DNA of 64,000 nucleotides from Gerris lacustris (GCA_951217055.1 OX578281.1:26757101-26821100); one strand, 5' to 3'. Shown: positions 44,452 through 54,704, counted from the stretch's first letter. Numbers and translations are program-made. Notes: generated by a model not told the origin, from the letters alone.

Positions 44452-44640
44452 TCGGGGTTCCGTGGAACCGAAGGGATGTACTACGTCAGGTACGGGGTCT
44501 GTGATACCCAAGACTTGCACGACGTCATGAGAGGGTTTAGCGGAATCCGAGGGTTGCACTGCGTCATGCTCGGGGTTCTAAGAATCCCCAGGGTTGCACA
44601 CCGTCATGCGCACCTGGTTCTGTGGAACCCAAGGGTTCTA
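44452..44640. repeat. 40-bp GC-rich minisatellite with hairpin units
   Basis: Nearly five units start at about 44453, 44493, 44532, 44571 and 44611. Each has a GGGTTCCGTGGAACC-type inverted repeat, an AAGGGNTGCAC stretch and CGTCATGC. Compensatory-looking changes keep the GGTTC...GAACC pairing in several units. Confidence 0.85.
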
Positions 44641-44837
44641 CTAAAATATAGAGAGAAAAAAACAGTTTAAAATACCTAAAATTGGACTATTATTAAAATC
44701 ATAAAATAAATAATATTGTCCCATAAATTTATTCGAACAAGAGATTGAGTAGTACAATTGGTACAATATTGCAGGTGATTGAGTTGGGGTAGGATTTGTC
44801 AAGAGTATAATAATTTGGCCTGATATGGAATTTTTCC

Positions 44838-45075
44838 TTTTGAATTTACCAAAGGTAACAAAAGCCAAGATCATTCTGAAGAAAGAACATTTTTCTATGC
44901 CTCCAATTTTAAAACTTGCTAAACAGAAATGAGTTTCAGACACAAGAGAAAATATTTGGTCTTTAGTCTGTCCGTCGGTCACATTCTTGGGAACCACAGT
45001 ATCTTTAAAACTACTTATACGATTTTATTGAAATTTGGTATATCAAAATTAGTCCATAGAAATTAGTCATAACAA
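44838..45075 (-). repeat. HTR repeat fragment
   Basis: The order is AATTTACCAAAGGTAACAAA (decayed hairpin), CAGAAATGAGTTTCAGACAC, TTTGGTCTTTAGTCTGTCCG, then a TATACGATTTTATTGAAATT block. The far half is absent. Confidence 0.65.
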
Positions 45076-45119
45076 TGTTTTTAGAAAACAACCTTTTTCC
45101 ATAATATCTTACGTTCTAA

Positions 45120-46140
45120 TTAATCGATTTAAATAATAAAAAAATGTTAATAAAGCGATCGAATTCATCTAATGTACTGCAGAAACAGGACTGCAAAAAA
45201 ATGAAAAAGTTGGACAACATTCCCTTGTTGTTCCTCATTGTATTGTTATTATACCTAACTGTGTCCTCTTTATTCCTTATATTATCTAGATTATACCTTA
45301 TTGTATCCATATTATACCATATTGTATGCTCATTACATCTTTTTATAGACTCATTATTATTTATTTTATTATTATTTTACCTTATTGTTTTCACATTAGT
45401 TTTAATTATATCCTCACTATTATTTTATTCATACGAGGTATCCTTATTATACCATATTGTATTTAAATTATTATATCTTATCTTCTCATTCTAATATATT
45501 TTGTAAAAAAGTAAAAATAAATGAATGATCTATGGGAGAACAAAATAAAAAATAGGGGAAAAAGTTATTTCCCTAATTTATCTTTTAGATACAAAATAAA
45601 CTAAATTGATTTGAAGTTTGTTCAGAATCATTCAAGTTATTGCGAAGAACTAAGTAAGCAAAAACAAACTTTACAATACTAATCTCTCTCTTCTCCCATT
45701 TTATTATTTTATTTCCTTTTTCTCTCTCTTTTTCTTTTTTAAGGAGATGAATTTCAGATAGGTTTCCTTCATTTTGCTTCACAAAGGAATAATATTAGAG
45801 GGGGGGGGGGAGATAGGATGAGGTAAAACAAGTATAAACAAAGTAAAAGTAAATAACAAAATGGAACAAAAAAAAAAACCCTTTCTTTGGTATCTCTGTT
45901 TTTCCAAGAAAAAAAATAATGCAATAGTAAAAAGGAGTAAAGTATGTCCAAAAGAAAAACTAAGTTGGAAAAGCAAGTTTTTTAATTTACTCTGATCTGC
46001 CAGGTATCTCTACCTTCTTCTTTGCAAAACAAACTTGTATGTATTTTGTATCTTTAAGCTTATTTTTTCTTAAAAAGTTGTAGGTAGAAGCCATGTTTTT
46101 TATCAAATAAAATATCTTTATTTGGTCGACGGTTTTTTAG
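45120..46140. other. AT-rich DNA with a degenerate hydrophobic-coding repeat
   Basis: From 45225 to 45495 irregular TTATACCTTATTGTATCC-like units of about 20-30 bp give a 116-codon plus frame (45144-45494). It is composed mainly of Leu, Ile, Val, Tyr and Ser and would look like a string of membrane segments. The repetition explains the frame, and no start context or homologue is apparent. A G11 run is at 45800-45810. Confidence 0.5.
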
Positions 46141-46300
46141 GGAAAGATGTAGTAGTAGTAATAGTAGTCTCTCCCAGCACTAGCACTTAGCAGGGAGGAC
46201 GAACCACTTAGTCAAACTAGCAATAAGACCTTATTTTAGACCCCCATTTTACTAGCCCGTGGACGGAATGTACCGCCGAATTACATGCTACTACTAGATA
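46140..46300 (+). repeat. Repeat D, copy 1
   Basis: GTAGTAGTAATAGTAGTCTC, GCACTAGCACTTAGC, CAAACTAGCAATAAGACCTT and ATGTACCGCCGAATTACA match the reverse complement of about 52.33-52.53 kb. The class is unknown. Confidence 0.55.
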
Positions 46301-46479
46301 ATACGCCCATCTGCCAGGTATAAACTAAATGATACGTCCATTTACATGGAACAACATTTGTAGTTTTTATTAGTGATTTTGCAGAACAAACTTGAAGTGC
46401 ATTTTAAATATAAAAACATTCAATTAAATTGTAGGGTTATTAGTTATTATGATTATACATATATAGACACACCAACAAT

Positions 46480-47060
46480 ATGGGACCAACAAGGGGCTAA
46501 TGGCAACTTGTTATCCAATAATGTTGAACGATAGACTGACAGACAGAAGAGAGATCAATCATTTTTACCCTTATGTCTTAAACGCATTACAAACTATGTT
46601 TGTCAAATTTATTTAATTTCCCGCTCGTTTTATAAATCTGTCAAAATTGCTTTGATTTTGCTTCCGAGCTTACCGAAGGTATCAGTAGGTCATGTAATAA
46701 CTAGCTCATTGTTGGTCACCTATAAGTTTCAACCATCAAACAATTAGACAATAACGGCTTGTAAGAGCATAAAATCAATAAAGCACGTGATAGGACGCGA
46801 GGAAGCTATGTGCCACACCAATTGGCAGTCTATTTTACATTAATTAAAGTATCAACATTTAAAGCGCGCAATTAATGCAGACGGTTGCAATTAATCAGGG
46901 GCTACTTTCGACAAACCATCCAAATTTCATAAAAATTAGGAGAGAGTAGGTAATTTTGAAGATATAGGTGCAAATAAATGTTTGTGCGATTATGGAAGAG
47001 AAATATAAGGCCGTAGAAGGTTGAAACTAATATGGGACCAACAATGGGCTAATTAAAAGC
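46480..47060. repeat. Cluster of three HTR pieces
   Basis: At about 46480-46655 there is a rearranged plus-orientation piece ending in CTGTCAAAATTGCTTTGAT. At 46663-46838 an internally deleted minus-orientation copy of about 175 bp keeps both ends (GCTTCCGAGCTTACCGAAGG and GCTATGTGCCACACCAATTG). At 46850-47060 a plus piece runs from GCAGACGGTTGCAATTAATC to ACAATGGGCTAATTA. Confidence 0.7.
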
Positions 47061-47109
47061 AAAATGTTTAATTTGGAAACATAATGAAATTAAAAATATT
47101 TAAATATTA

Positions 47110-47440
47110 TTATTTTTTTTATTTTTTTTTTTTATTTTTTTTTTTTTTAATATTTTCATTTATACCTTCTGTATGGCACAACAACCTCATGAGTCTAGGA
47201 CTGCCAAAGGGCTTAAACAACTATATACTTATGTAATGGATGGGGGTTAATAAGTCACTCCATCAGCTGTATATACATTAGCATTGACATAAGCAACTAG
47301 TTAGTCGCCACTTCACATAAGCAGATACCTATTTATACCGATGCTGGGTAAAAAACCGAGCGTTGACTCCCTTGCCGTATTTGGGATTTGAACCGGTAAC
47401 CTTATGCGTGACAAGCAAACGTAACTGCAGTAAGTTTAAA
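47110..47440 (-). mobile_element. tRNA-derived SINE, family 1, copy 3
   Basis: On the minus strand the head GCAGTTACGTTTGCTTGTCA (anticodon-arm-like TGCTTGTCACGCA) leads to GGTTACCGGTTCAAATCCC, a good Pol III B box. The body is CCCAGCATCGGTATAAATAG, GTGGCGACTAACTAGTTGC, a TATATACAGCTGATGG block and CTTTGGCAGTCCTAGACTC. A long A-rich tail corresponds to the T-rich 47110-47150. It is the best preserved copy. Confidence 0.8.
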
Positions 47441-47444
47441 AGCA

Positions 47445-48555
47445 AAATACGTATGTTTGTTTCTATTAGGGATATTATAGAACTTACTGCTTCATAAAAT
47501 TAAAATGAAAGAACGTAGTTAATTAGTTCATCGTTTAGAAACCAGAATAGGTACAAGTACGTCGGAGTTTGACTTGGCTAATATCGGGAAGGCAAAGCTG
47601 TCGTGTCTGGGGCGTATCAGTGTGGGCCCTTAGCTCTTGGCTATGCTGAAACCCAATAATACCTGATAATAATAGTTATAATACTTGTTGTTTTTATGTG
47701 TGTATAATGTTAGGAACAGTATTTTTGAAACTGAATAAATTTGTTTGAAGTTGAAATTTTAAAAAAGAAGTAATTAGGGGAGCGTTTAAAAGGCTTGTGA
47801 CAGCTCTGTGCAGCAAGCAGAGGCTGCACTAGTTTTCAGAGGAGAAGGGTTTTCAAGTCTAAATACGACCCAAGGGCCAATTATAATATTTATGGGGTAA
47901 TTCATCAGCATGGAGAAGTGAGATTCCCGTGGGATCCTCCAAAGTCTGTTGAGTCCCAGTAAATAACGCTTTAAACTTTACCAAACCCTGTTCGTACCTG
48001 CGAACTGCGCTTAATGCATGTTCGCTCGTACATCTGATATTAAACAACACTATGTAATAACTTAACTTTGACAAGCCAACGTCATATCACAACATCCGAT
48101 CCATCATCACGGAAAATTTTGTGTCTGAAACTATAAGAAACCCCACTATTTTAATAATTTTAAAAATATTTACGAGAACTTATAATTTCAAATATTGCAT
48201 TTATTTATTTATTTTTTTTTTTAATAGTAGTTTTTTAGTATAAATCTTATGTAGACAGTAACCTTCCTCTTGTTTCGAAGGTCATAAGTGAAAAATGAGG
48301 TAGACATTTATTAATATATCTTGAACATATTTTCCGACTAGCTAGAAAATTGAAACTTACACAAATTATGTATTTCCGATGACAATGCTTGGGGGTATTT
48401 TTGTATATAGAATGATGAATCAAAACTAAGTAGATAATTAAACGAAAGGATAAGGGATTTTATAGCGTAACCTCAATAAAATTACATAATAGGATGATCT
48501 TAATAAAGTAGAACCTAACAAATTAAAACAAGCTTGAGAGAATATAGATTGATGG
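47445..48555. other. Unrecognised AT-rich DNA
   Basis: A block at about 48.25-48.31 kb (ACCTTCCTCTTGTTTCGAAG) resembles 38.41 kb. A 71-codon minus frame at 48074-47859 has no recognisable domain. Confidence 0.45.
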
Positions 48556-48559
48556 AAAT

Positions 48560-48685
48560 CAAACTTTCTGAATTAAAGAACAAAAATCTAGAATCAAAGA
48601 ACAAAGTTTTAAGAATAAAATAACAAAATTCAAGTATTAAAGAACGAAATTCAAGAATCAAAGAAATAAAATTTCAACAAAAGGT
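48560..48685 (+). repeat. AAAGAACAAAATTCAAGAATC tandem repeat
   Basis: About five imperfect units of 20-25 bp contain AAAGAACAAA and (T)CAAGAATC/TAGAATC. Confidence 0.7.
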
Positions 48686-49194
48686 GGTGCTTTCAGCGGC
48701 AAATCTTACTAATTTGTTGTGTATTGAATCTGGTTTTATCAGATTATTTCACTCTGCCAAATAAGGCCAAACAGAAAACAATTTGTCTGCCGTCTGAAGA
48801 GGTTATAATTGGCACGGTTTCCACTGCATTTTCTAATATTTATTTTTCAGACAAGAGAAAGACTACTAAGCTTTGCTTTCTTAAGTTCAACTTAAAAATA
48901 CATTTCTGTTTGATAATGTTTCTTCAGTTAGATCATCAGAAGAAGAAAAACTTATTTAGAATTGAATATTATTCAACTACAGCTAATAGTATTGATTGAT
49001 TTTAAGGTGTGTATTCATAATGAAATTAAACAGGTATAGGTTGTTTAAGAGCTAATACTATTACTACTTCAATTATTTAGTCAGTATAGTATTGTCAAAC
49101 CATATAAAAAATATTCTTTAAATGTAAATAATTGTTCTTTTAAATGCACGAAGAAATTATTTGTTAGTTGTGACAATAAAGAGGATAATTTAGC

Positions 49195-49475
49195 TAACCA
49201 CATGAAAGATCTGTTTTAAAAATTATATTTGTCAGATGGGTGAAAGATCTGTTTTAAACACTATAACATTAGCCCATTGTGTCAATACGAGATGGTTAGG
49301 CGATGCTAATAAAGCTATGCGCGTGAAAGATCTGGTTTAAAAATTATATTAGTCAGATGGGTGAAAGATTGGTTTTAAACTAACATTAGTCAGATATGTA
49401 AATAAGACATGGTTACAGGTGTTAATATATGTAAAGGCAAGCGCGTGAAAGATCAGTTTAAAAAACTAACAAGGC
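49195..49475 (+). repeat. Tandem repeat of about 120 bp
   Basis: Three units begin with GTGAAAGATCTGGTTTAAAA-type text at about 49203, 49324 and 49446. A half-unit GGGTGAAAGATCTGTTTTAA lies inside each of the first two. GACATGGTTA/GAGATGGTTAGG links them. Confidence 0.75.
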
Positions 49476-49479
49476 AGCG

Positions 49480-50380
49480 GATATTTAACTTGATTAGTTA
49501 AAAAAGAGCTGTTTCGGACAAATAATCTTGTTCTCCAGCAAGATCATCTGGACGATGATTATCATCACACAAAAATGAAGCCTATAGTAAATCTTTTTAT
49601 TCCCTTTATACCCAATTTTCAATTCTCGAATTGACAATTGAAAACAGCAAGGAACAATATTTAATTTTAAACTACTAAACCTAATTTTTCACGGGAAACC
49701 TTTATTTAATACATTATTAACTCTTGAATAAATTCTTATGATTGGTCAATTGTGAAAGAGGACTCAGCAGAAGAACTAATTCCTTCCTCTTCATTCTTAT
49801 TAACAATTTATTATTCTTGGGGGTTCTTTCACTTGTAACAAGTCAGCTGTTAAAATTCTCGGACTTTATCCTAAAAATCCTCTTTCAGTTTTTTGTTTTA
49901 ATTTTTTTTTATTCTTGTGATTAAACCAATTATACTGATAATGAATTCAGGAGGGTTGAAAACTGTGTTGGACAATTATTTTGGACGGAATTGTGTCTGT
50001 GGGCTTTGTTTCGTTTCTCTAGAGGGTTTTCTTTCTATTTGTAAAAACCCGATTTTGAATTAACTAAATTAAAGACTTGGTGCTGCCGGAGAGTCTTGTT
50101 CCTTTTAATTTTATCTCTTCAGTCTCTTTCTAATTGTATTGAATAAATTAACTGAAACAATTTCCTCGCTTTTTCCCCCTTATATTTTTTCATTTAAAAT
50201 TGTCAGAATATTTGAAGGTCCTACTTTTGGGTTTAAACTCAACTTTAAATATATTTTTAAACAATATAGAGGCATGTGGTTCGAGTCCCGGCGTTAGAGT
50301 CTATTTTTCTTTGCCTATAAATATACCAATAAACGTATTTAACCAAAAACATCATATATTACCAAAAAGTTTTTAAAAAA
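49480..50380. other. Unrecognised AT-rich DNA
   Basis: GGTTCGAGTCCCGGCG at about 50279 matches the Pol III B box and may be the relic of a tRNA or SINE head. No A box or cloverleaf could be placed upstream. Confidence 0.45.
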
Positions 50381-50384
50381 AATT

Positions 50385-50958
50385 GACTGCCAATTATTGT
50401 GGCACATAGCTTCCTCACATCCTATCGAGTACTTTATGGTTATATTAACATTAAAATTATTATTATATTACTTTATTGATATGTATATTGTTTATTGTGT
50501 AAAAACGATTAATAGTTTTAGCGATCTTTAATACTTCATAGCGGTGTCGCTATTGGTTTTACTAAGAAATTGTATTTGTAAAAAATGTTTGTCTCATTAA
50601 ATAGATGAAGTTAGATTTTTTTCCCCGACCTAAAATTCCAATTTTAAGTTCACGTTTACGCGAGCGTTGCTCGTGAACGCTTGGACGGATAACGTTGTTC
50701 AACGAACTCGTCCTGGGCATTGGTAAAATGAACATGTCTACCAAATTTCATCAAAATCGGTCGACATTTACTCAAGTTATCGTCACACGTTTCATAATTC
50801 GCGGACACACAGACCAACAGACAGACACGAGACCAAAAATGTTCCCTGATGTCTGAAACGGATTTCTGTCTAGGAATTTTTAAAATCGGAGACATAAAAG
50901 TTTTTCGTTCTCAAAAGTGAACACAATGCTTCCGTTACCTTCGGTAAGCTCGGAAGCA
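50385..50958 (+). repeat. HTR repeat, full-length copy, subfamily 2
   Basis: It runs from GACTGCCAATTATTGTGGCA to a perfect terminal hairpin at 50928-50957 (GCTTCCGTTACC, loop, GGTAAGC, GGAAGC), followed by (AAT)n. It contains CATAGCGGTGTCGCTATTGG and TTTACGCGAGCGTTGCTCGT. It matches 2302-2877 along its whole length. CACATAGCTTCC sits near its left end, and a related ...GCTTCC begins the hairpin. Confidence 0.88.
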
Positions 50959-51004
50959 ATAATAATAATAATAATAAAAAGATAAATAATATTTAATCAT
51001 TACA

Positions 51005-51700
51005 ATATAATATACAGGGTATCTGTAAAAGGTCTTTAGAGAAGGCTACCACATGTTCCTAAGACCGAAATTAACGATTTAAGAAGTTACCTTAATGATT
51101 AGTTCCTTAGTTTGGGCGCAATGCAGCCCTGAAGGTACAATTTTTAGTGTTACATTTAAAACTGTCTATACGATTAGATGTAACTATGGAAACTAACAAT
51201 AAAAATTGTTTGTGTAAAGACAAGTTTCACATACCTGAAAAATACCGTACGAACAAAAAATAGATGAAAATACAAAACCATACCAACAAAAAGTCTTTGG
51301 AATGCGCCGAAACGAATAGGCATGTTTGCTAAAGTCGTATTTTTATCTTAAGAATATTTGTTAAACAATTTTTACAGTACAATATTTTTCTCGAGAGTCT
51401 TAACAAGAGTTTCTTTTTGTATTAAATAAGTTGGTTAATCTAAATAGTTTATACCCAAACTCCTTTTCTCCCATAGACATAGAAATTTGAATTATGCAAT
51501 TACAAAAAAACAAAACCAAATTCTACACATGGATCGGTATTAATCTTTTGATATATGGGTTTTTTTTGTCCCATAAAGGTATGTCAACATACCAAATTTT
51601 AGCCAAGTCGTATAGACCGTTAAATTAAATTTTATATACAAAAAAAGCAAGATGAATATAAATGATTATCAAAGAAGTTCTTTTAAATGCAGCTTAAAAG
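51005..51700. repeat. Possible fragment of an ATACAGGGT-type arthropod repeat
   Basis: ATATACAGGGTATCTGTAAA (about 51011) resembles the ATACAGGGTGTCC opening common to several arthropod transposon families. Later, CATACCAAATTTTAGCCAAG with 'GTCGTATAGACCGT' (about 51585-51625) is also repeat-like. The rest is unrecognised and no coding sequence is seen. Confidence 0.35.
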
Positions 51701-51714
51701 AGTGAGTAAATGGG

Positions 51715-52275
51715 GGTATTGAGTATAATAGAGGATCATCATCAGGTAATATATGAGACGCACAGTTAGTGGAGTATAGAGGGTCCTTATCAGGTATCAT
51801 AAGAAATATAGTAGTTAGAGGGGTATACAGGATTATCGGACATCATCAGGTAATCTAAGAAATATAGCACAGTAAGAGAGGTATAGAGTATGATCATCAG
51901 GTAATATAAGAAATATAGCAGTAAGAGAGGTATAGAGTATGATCATCAGGTAATATAAGAAATATAGCAGTAAGAGAGGTATAGAGTATGATCATCAGGT
52001 AATATAAGAAATATAGCAGTTAGAGAGGTATAGAGTATGATCATCAGGTAACATAAGAAATATAGCAGTTAGAGAGGTATAGAGTATGATCATCAGGTAA
52101 TATAAGAAATATAGCAGTAAGAGAGGTATAGAGTATGATCATCAGGTAATATAAGAAATATAGCAGTAAGAGAGGTATAGAGTATGATCATCAGGTAATA
52201 TAAGAAATATAGCAGTAAGAGAGGTATAGAGTATGATCATCAGGTAACATAAGAAATATAGCAGTTAGAGGGGTA
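51715..52275 (+). repeat. 49-bp minisatellite
   Basis: Eight near-identical 49-bp units (starts 51881, 51930, 51979 and so on) read GTATAGAGTATGATCATCAG, GTAATATAAGAAATATAGCA, GTAAGAGAG. Three to four diverged units lie upstream from 51715. Variants TAACATAAG and GCAGTTAGAG recur in the fourth and eighth units, hinting at a four-unit higher-order period. Confidence 0.93.
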
Positions 52276-52324
52276 TAATAAAGGATGATTATGAGGGAAC
52301 ATGTTGAAGGGGCTAATTAATATG

Positions 52325-52530
52325 GCTCACTAATGACCGACCATACTCTCTTCGGCAGTACATTGTACAGAGGTATGATGTTTGTAGTGGCTGCAACACT
52401 CTACTACAGTGAACAGGGAACAGGGCCTCAATAAGGCCTAATTGCTAGGTTAGAACTATTGATTCATCCAGCCGTCTAGTACTAGTTCAAGGACTAGGAT
52501 TTACTACTTCTACTAGCAGTTAGAAGGTTA
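52325..52530 (-). repeat. Repeat D, copy 2
   Basis: The reverse complement aligns with 46.14-46.30 kb: AGAAGTAGTAAATCCTAGTC, CTAGCAATTAGGCCTTATTG and CAATGTACTGCCGAA. Confidence 0.5.
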
Positions 52531-52743
52531 TAGAAGATCATTTAAAAACTTTAATTCATTCGATTTAAAGGTAAAAAGTCAATATAAAACTATTTTGCCG
52601 ACTGAGCTAAAATTCGCACCAATTATACTTTTATAATATATGAAAAATAATAATTATTTCAAGACGCCTGGTGTCCGATTTTAATTGAACCCAGGGACCA
52701 AAGATAAGAGATAAATAAATAGATTTTTTTTTCTTATATCTTC

Positions 52744-53472
52744 TTTTAGCGAATTTTCAAAGAAAATTACGCTATTGCAATGGCTTCAAAAATTTTGTAA
52801 TGCGAATTTTTAATTTTTTTTTTCCATGGAAATCCGTTTTAGACCATTCTGAATCGATTCCTAAAATTTAACACTTTTTTTTATGTATGTATGTATATAT
52901 GTATGTATATATGTATGTATATATGTATGTATATATGTATGTATATATGTATGTATATATGTATGTATATATGTATGTATATATGTATGTATATATGTAT
53001 GTATATATGTATGTATATATGTATGTATATATGTATGTATATATGTGTCACTCCAGACGATATCTCCCCTTAGGATGCACTTAAAAATTTCAAACAAATT
53101 TTAAAATGCCAATAATATCAAAAGAAAGGATGAGTTCGTTGGCCAGAATTTTTGGAGTCCATTTAGGGGTCAAATTTTGACCATATAGGGTCAAAAAACG
53201 CGTTTTTTCCATTTTACCCCACTTTTATGTGAAAATATGATAAAAATGTAAGTAACAACAATTACTGTACTCTTAAAGAGCTTTCCAACGACATGCATCT
53301 TGAAGGGTAAATACTATTTTGACTTTTGTACCCCGTACCCCTGAGTACCAATTTTTTTTTTTCACCCGAGCAAATTCTAAACCAAAATTTTCCTATATTA
53401 TCATAAGCCAATAAAACGCAGATTTCTTTGAAAATTCGCTCATTAAGTCATGGTGCATGACTGGACTTTTTT
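52744..53472 (+). mobile_element. HINE/DINE-1-like (Helentron-derived) element, copy 1
   Basis: Subterminal inverted repeats of 18 bp are exact: AGCGAATTTTCAAAGAAA at 52748-52765 and its complement at 53423-53440. A microsatellite fills the centre-left (52881-53046). Six bases after the right inverted repeat is a hairpin AGTCATGGTGCATGACT (53446-53462), then GGAC and a T run that ends the similarity to copy 2. A T-rich start, subterminal inverted repeats, internal microsatellite and 3' hairpin are the layout of Drosophila DINE-1 and other Helentron-associated non-autonomous elements. Family membership is inferred from architecture only. No Rep/helicase coding is present. Copy 2 is at 63.373-63.979 kb. 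Short open frames inside are by-products. Confidence 0.65.
52881..53046. repeat. TATGTATGTATA 12-bp microsatellite within copy 1 of the HINE-like element
   Basis: About 13 units of 12 bp alternate ATGTATGT and ATATATGT. The unit length is divisible by three, so several frames stay open on both strands (YIHT, YVCI and YICM repeats). These are not proteins. Confidence 0.95.
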
Positions 53473-53487
53473 TAGTTTCTTACTTAA

Positions 53488-53590
53488 TTGCTGCAACTAA
53501 AATAACATCATTGGTTATAAGCAATATAGATAAATGAATACGCGATTGAGACGACATAATGCAAGGAACTATCCAGTGATAGCACTCTTA
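53488..53590 (-). mobile_element. Jockey-type LINE 3' UTR fragment
   Basis: The reverse complement aligns with 56.96-57.05 kb (TGCTATCACTGGATAGTT, TTGCTTATAAC, GTAGTTGCAG-like TTAGTTGCAG). It lies 15 bp from the right end of the HINE-like element. Confidence 0.65.
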
Positions 53591-53594
53591 AATA

Positions 53595-54060
53595 AATAGC
53601 GATTTCGAAAATTACGATATAAAGTAGGGTATGTAACACCTGCATAAGCATAGTTTTACAGGATCGTGCAAATTACATGATTCTCTCACCTTTAAATTAA
53701 TGTAACTTTACTCAATTGTTACGTTAAGTAATATTACTAAATCTAGTGAGATAAAGGGTTCATGCATAAAAACTAGTTGTTTCATTGATGATGTTTATTA
53801 TTGGCAACAGTTACATTATTTTTAATATATTTTTTTATTATTCCAAAGTCATATGTTATTTTAAGTTGGTATATTTTGTGCTTCATCTAATTGTTTTCAT
53901 ACTTTAAAAAGGGTTGGAGGTATTTATATTAATTTTTGCGATTAAGTCTAAAGTATTATTATTCTTAAAATAATTCAAGGATTAACACCTGTTAATTTGT
54001 GTCACATTTATATAAAATGGAAATATTTTCTTTTGGTTTACATACTTGCATGTTAAATAA
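53595..54060. other. Unrecognised AT-rich DNA
   Basis: No feature was recognised. Confidence 0.4.
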
Positions 54061-54064
54061 TAAA

Positions 54065-54140
54065 AACGGAAGCCTCTCCACAAAATAAGTTTTAATAACC
54101 AAAACTAGCTTTCGGCCTCTCGGCCATCATCACATACTTG
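54065..54140 (-). ncRNA. Hammerhead-ribozyme-like core (Penelope-type), mutated
   Basis: Read on the minus strand, GTGATGA (54133-54127) is followed by a perfect stem II TGGCC-GAGA-GGCC and GAAA (54113-54110). It then continues GCTAGTTTTGGTTATTAAAA and TGTGGAGAG. The first core base, normally C, is G here, which would impair a canonical hammerhead. It shares its downstream sequence with 7.31-7.37 kb. Confidence 0.55.
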
Positions 54141-54436
54141 CATGTGTCTAAATGGGTTTCCTAGGCCGTCTGCGGACTAGCTTTATAAGAGACCCTCTGG
54201 CATTTGCCTAGTAAATTGAGAAAAAACACAGAATACATCAATCAAGCCGGGCACTGGTCTTACCAATAGAAAAGTTTGTTTTTGCATTGAGTGATTCGGT
54301 TATTGTTTGTAGGTTTTATTGGGGAGTGGCCTATATATTTTGTAATTTGAGACTAAGGGGAGTAATTTATTAATGCTACGAATTTTAGTGGGAGTGAAAT
54401 AATTTTAAGAATGTGTAATTTTAAGAAAATGATCGC

Positions 54437-54700
54437 TCATTCCATTTCCGTCCGCTAACTGGTATTATACTTAGATCGTCGTCTAACAAGATCACATTTC
54501 ACTTATTATACAAGTGAAACATGCAATAACTCCTTAACAGACTCTTACACAAGACATCTTAACTCAACATGCAAAGCAAGGTACTTATCTATAACACAAT
54601 AATTAGGCATTAGGCATGCATGAAATATGCCATAGAAATCTGGGGTAGCACCAAGCCTTCCAATTCCTATCTATCCAACATCTTCAATCCAAAATAATAA
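54437..54700 (+). pseudogene. Jockey-clade reverse transcriptase fragment, highly degraded
   Basis: DNA similarity to 56.395-56.655 kb is clear: TTCCGTCCGCTAACTGGTAT, CTTAGATCGTCGTCTAAC, AACTCAACATGCAAAGCAAG and ACCAAGCCTTCCAATTCCTA. Stops and indels destroy the frame. It covers the region between the catalytic motif and the thumb. Confidence 0.75.
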
Positions 54701-54704
54701 TAAT

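Noticed and set aside
45144..45494. 116-codon frame that looks like a multi-pass membrane protein
   Set aside because: It is built from a degenerate TTATACCTTATTGTATCC repeat. The hydrophobicity follows from T-rich codons, and there is no independent support.
50275..50300. Possible tRNA gene from GGTTCGAGTCCCGGCG
   Set aside because: Only the B-box half is present. No acceptor, D or anticodon stem can be drawn upstream.
50656..50895. 79-codon frame resembling the 62-codon frame at 2419-2607, which looks like a conserved protein
   Set aside because: Both lie at the same place in full-length HTR copies. Similarity is explained by DNA repetition, other copies break the frame, and no domain is recognisable.
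51715..52275. CRISPR-like array
   Set aside because: Units are contiguous 49-bp repeats without unique spacers, and the window is eukaryotic.
52861..53104. Open frames of 60-78 codons on both strands with YIHT, YVCI, YVYM or YICM repeats
   Set aside because: They are translations of a 12-bp microsatellite whose length is a multiple of three, so all frames remain open.
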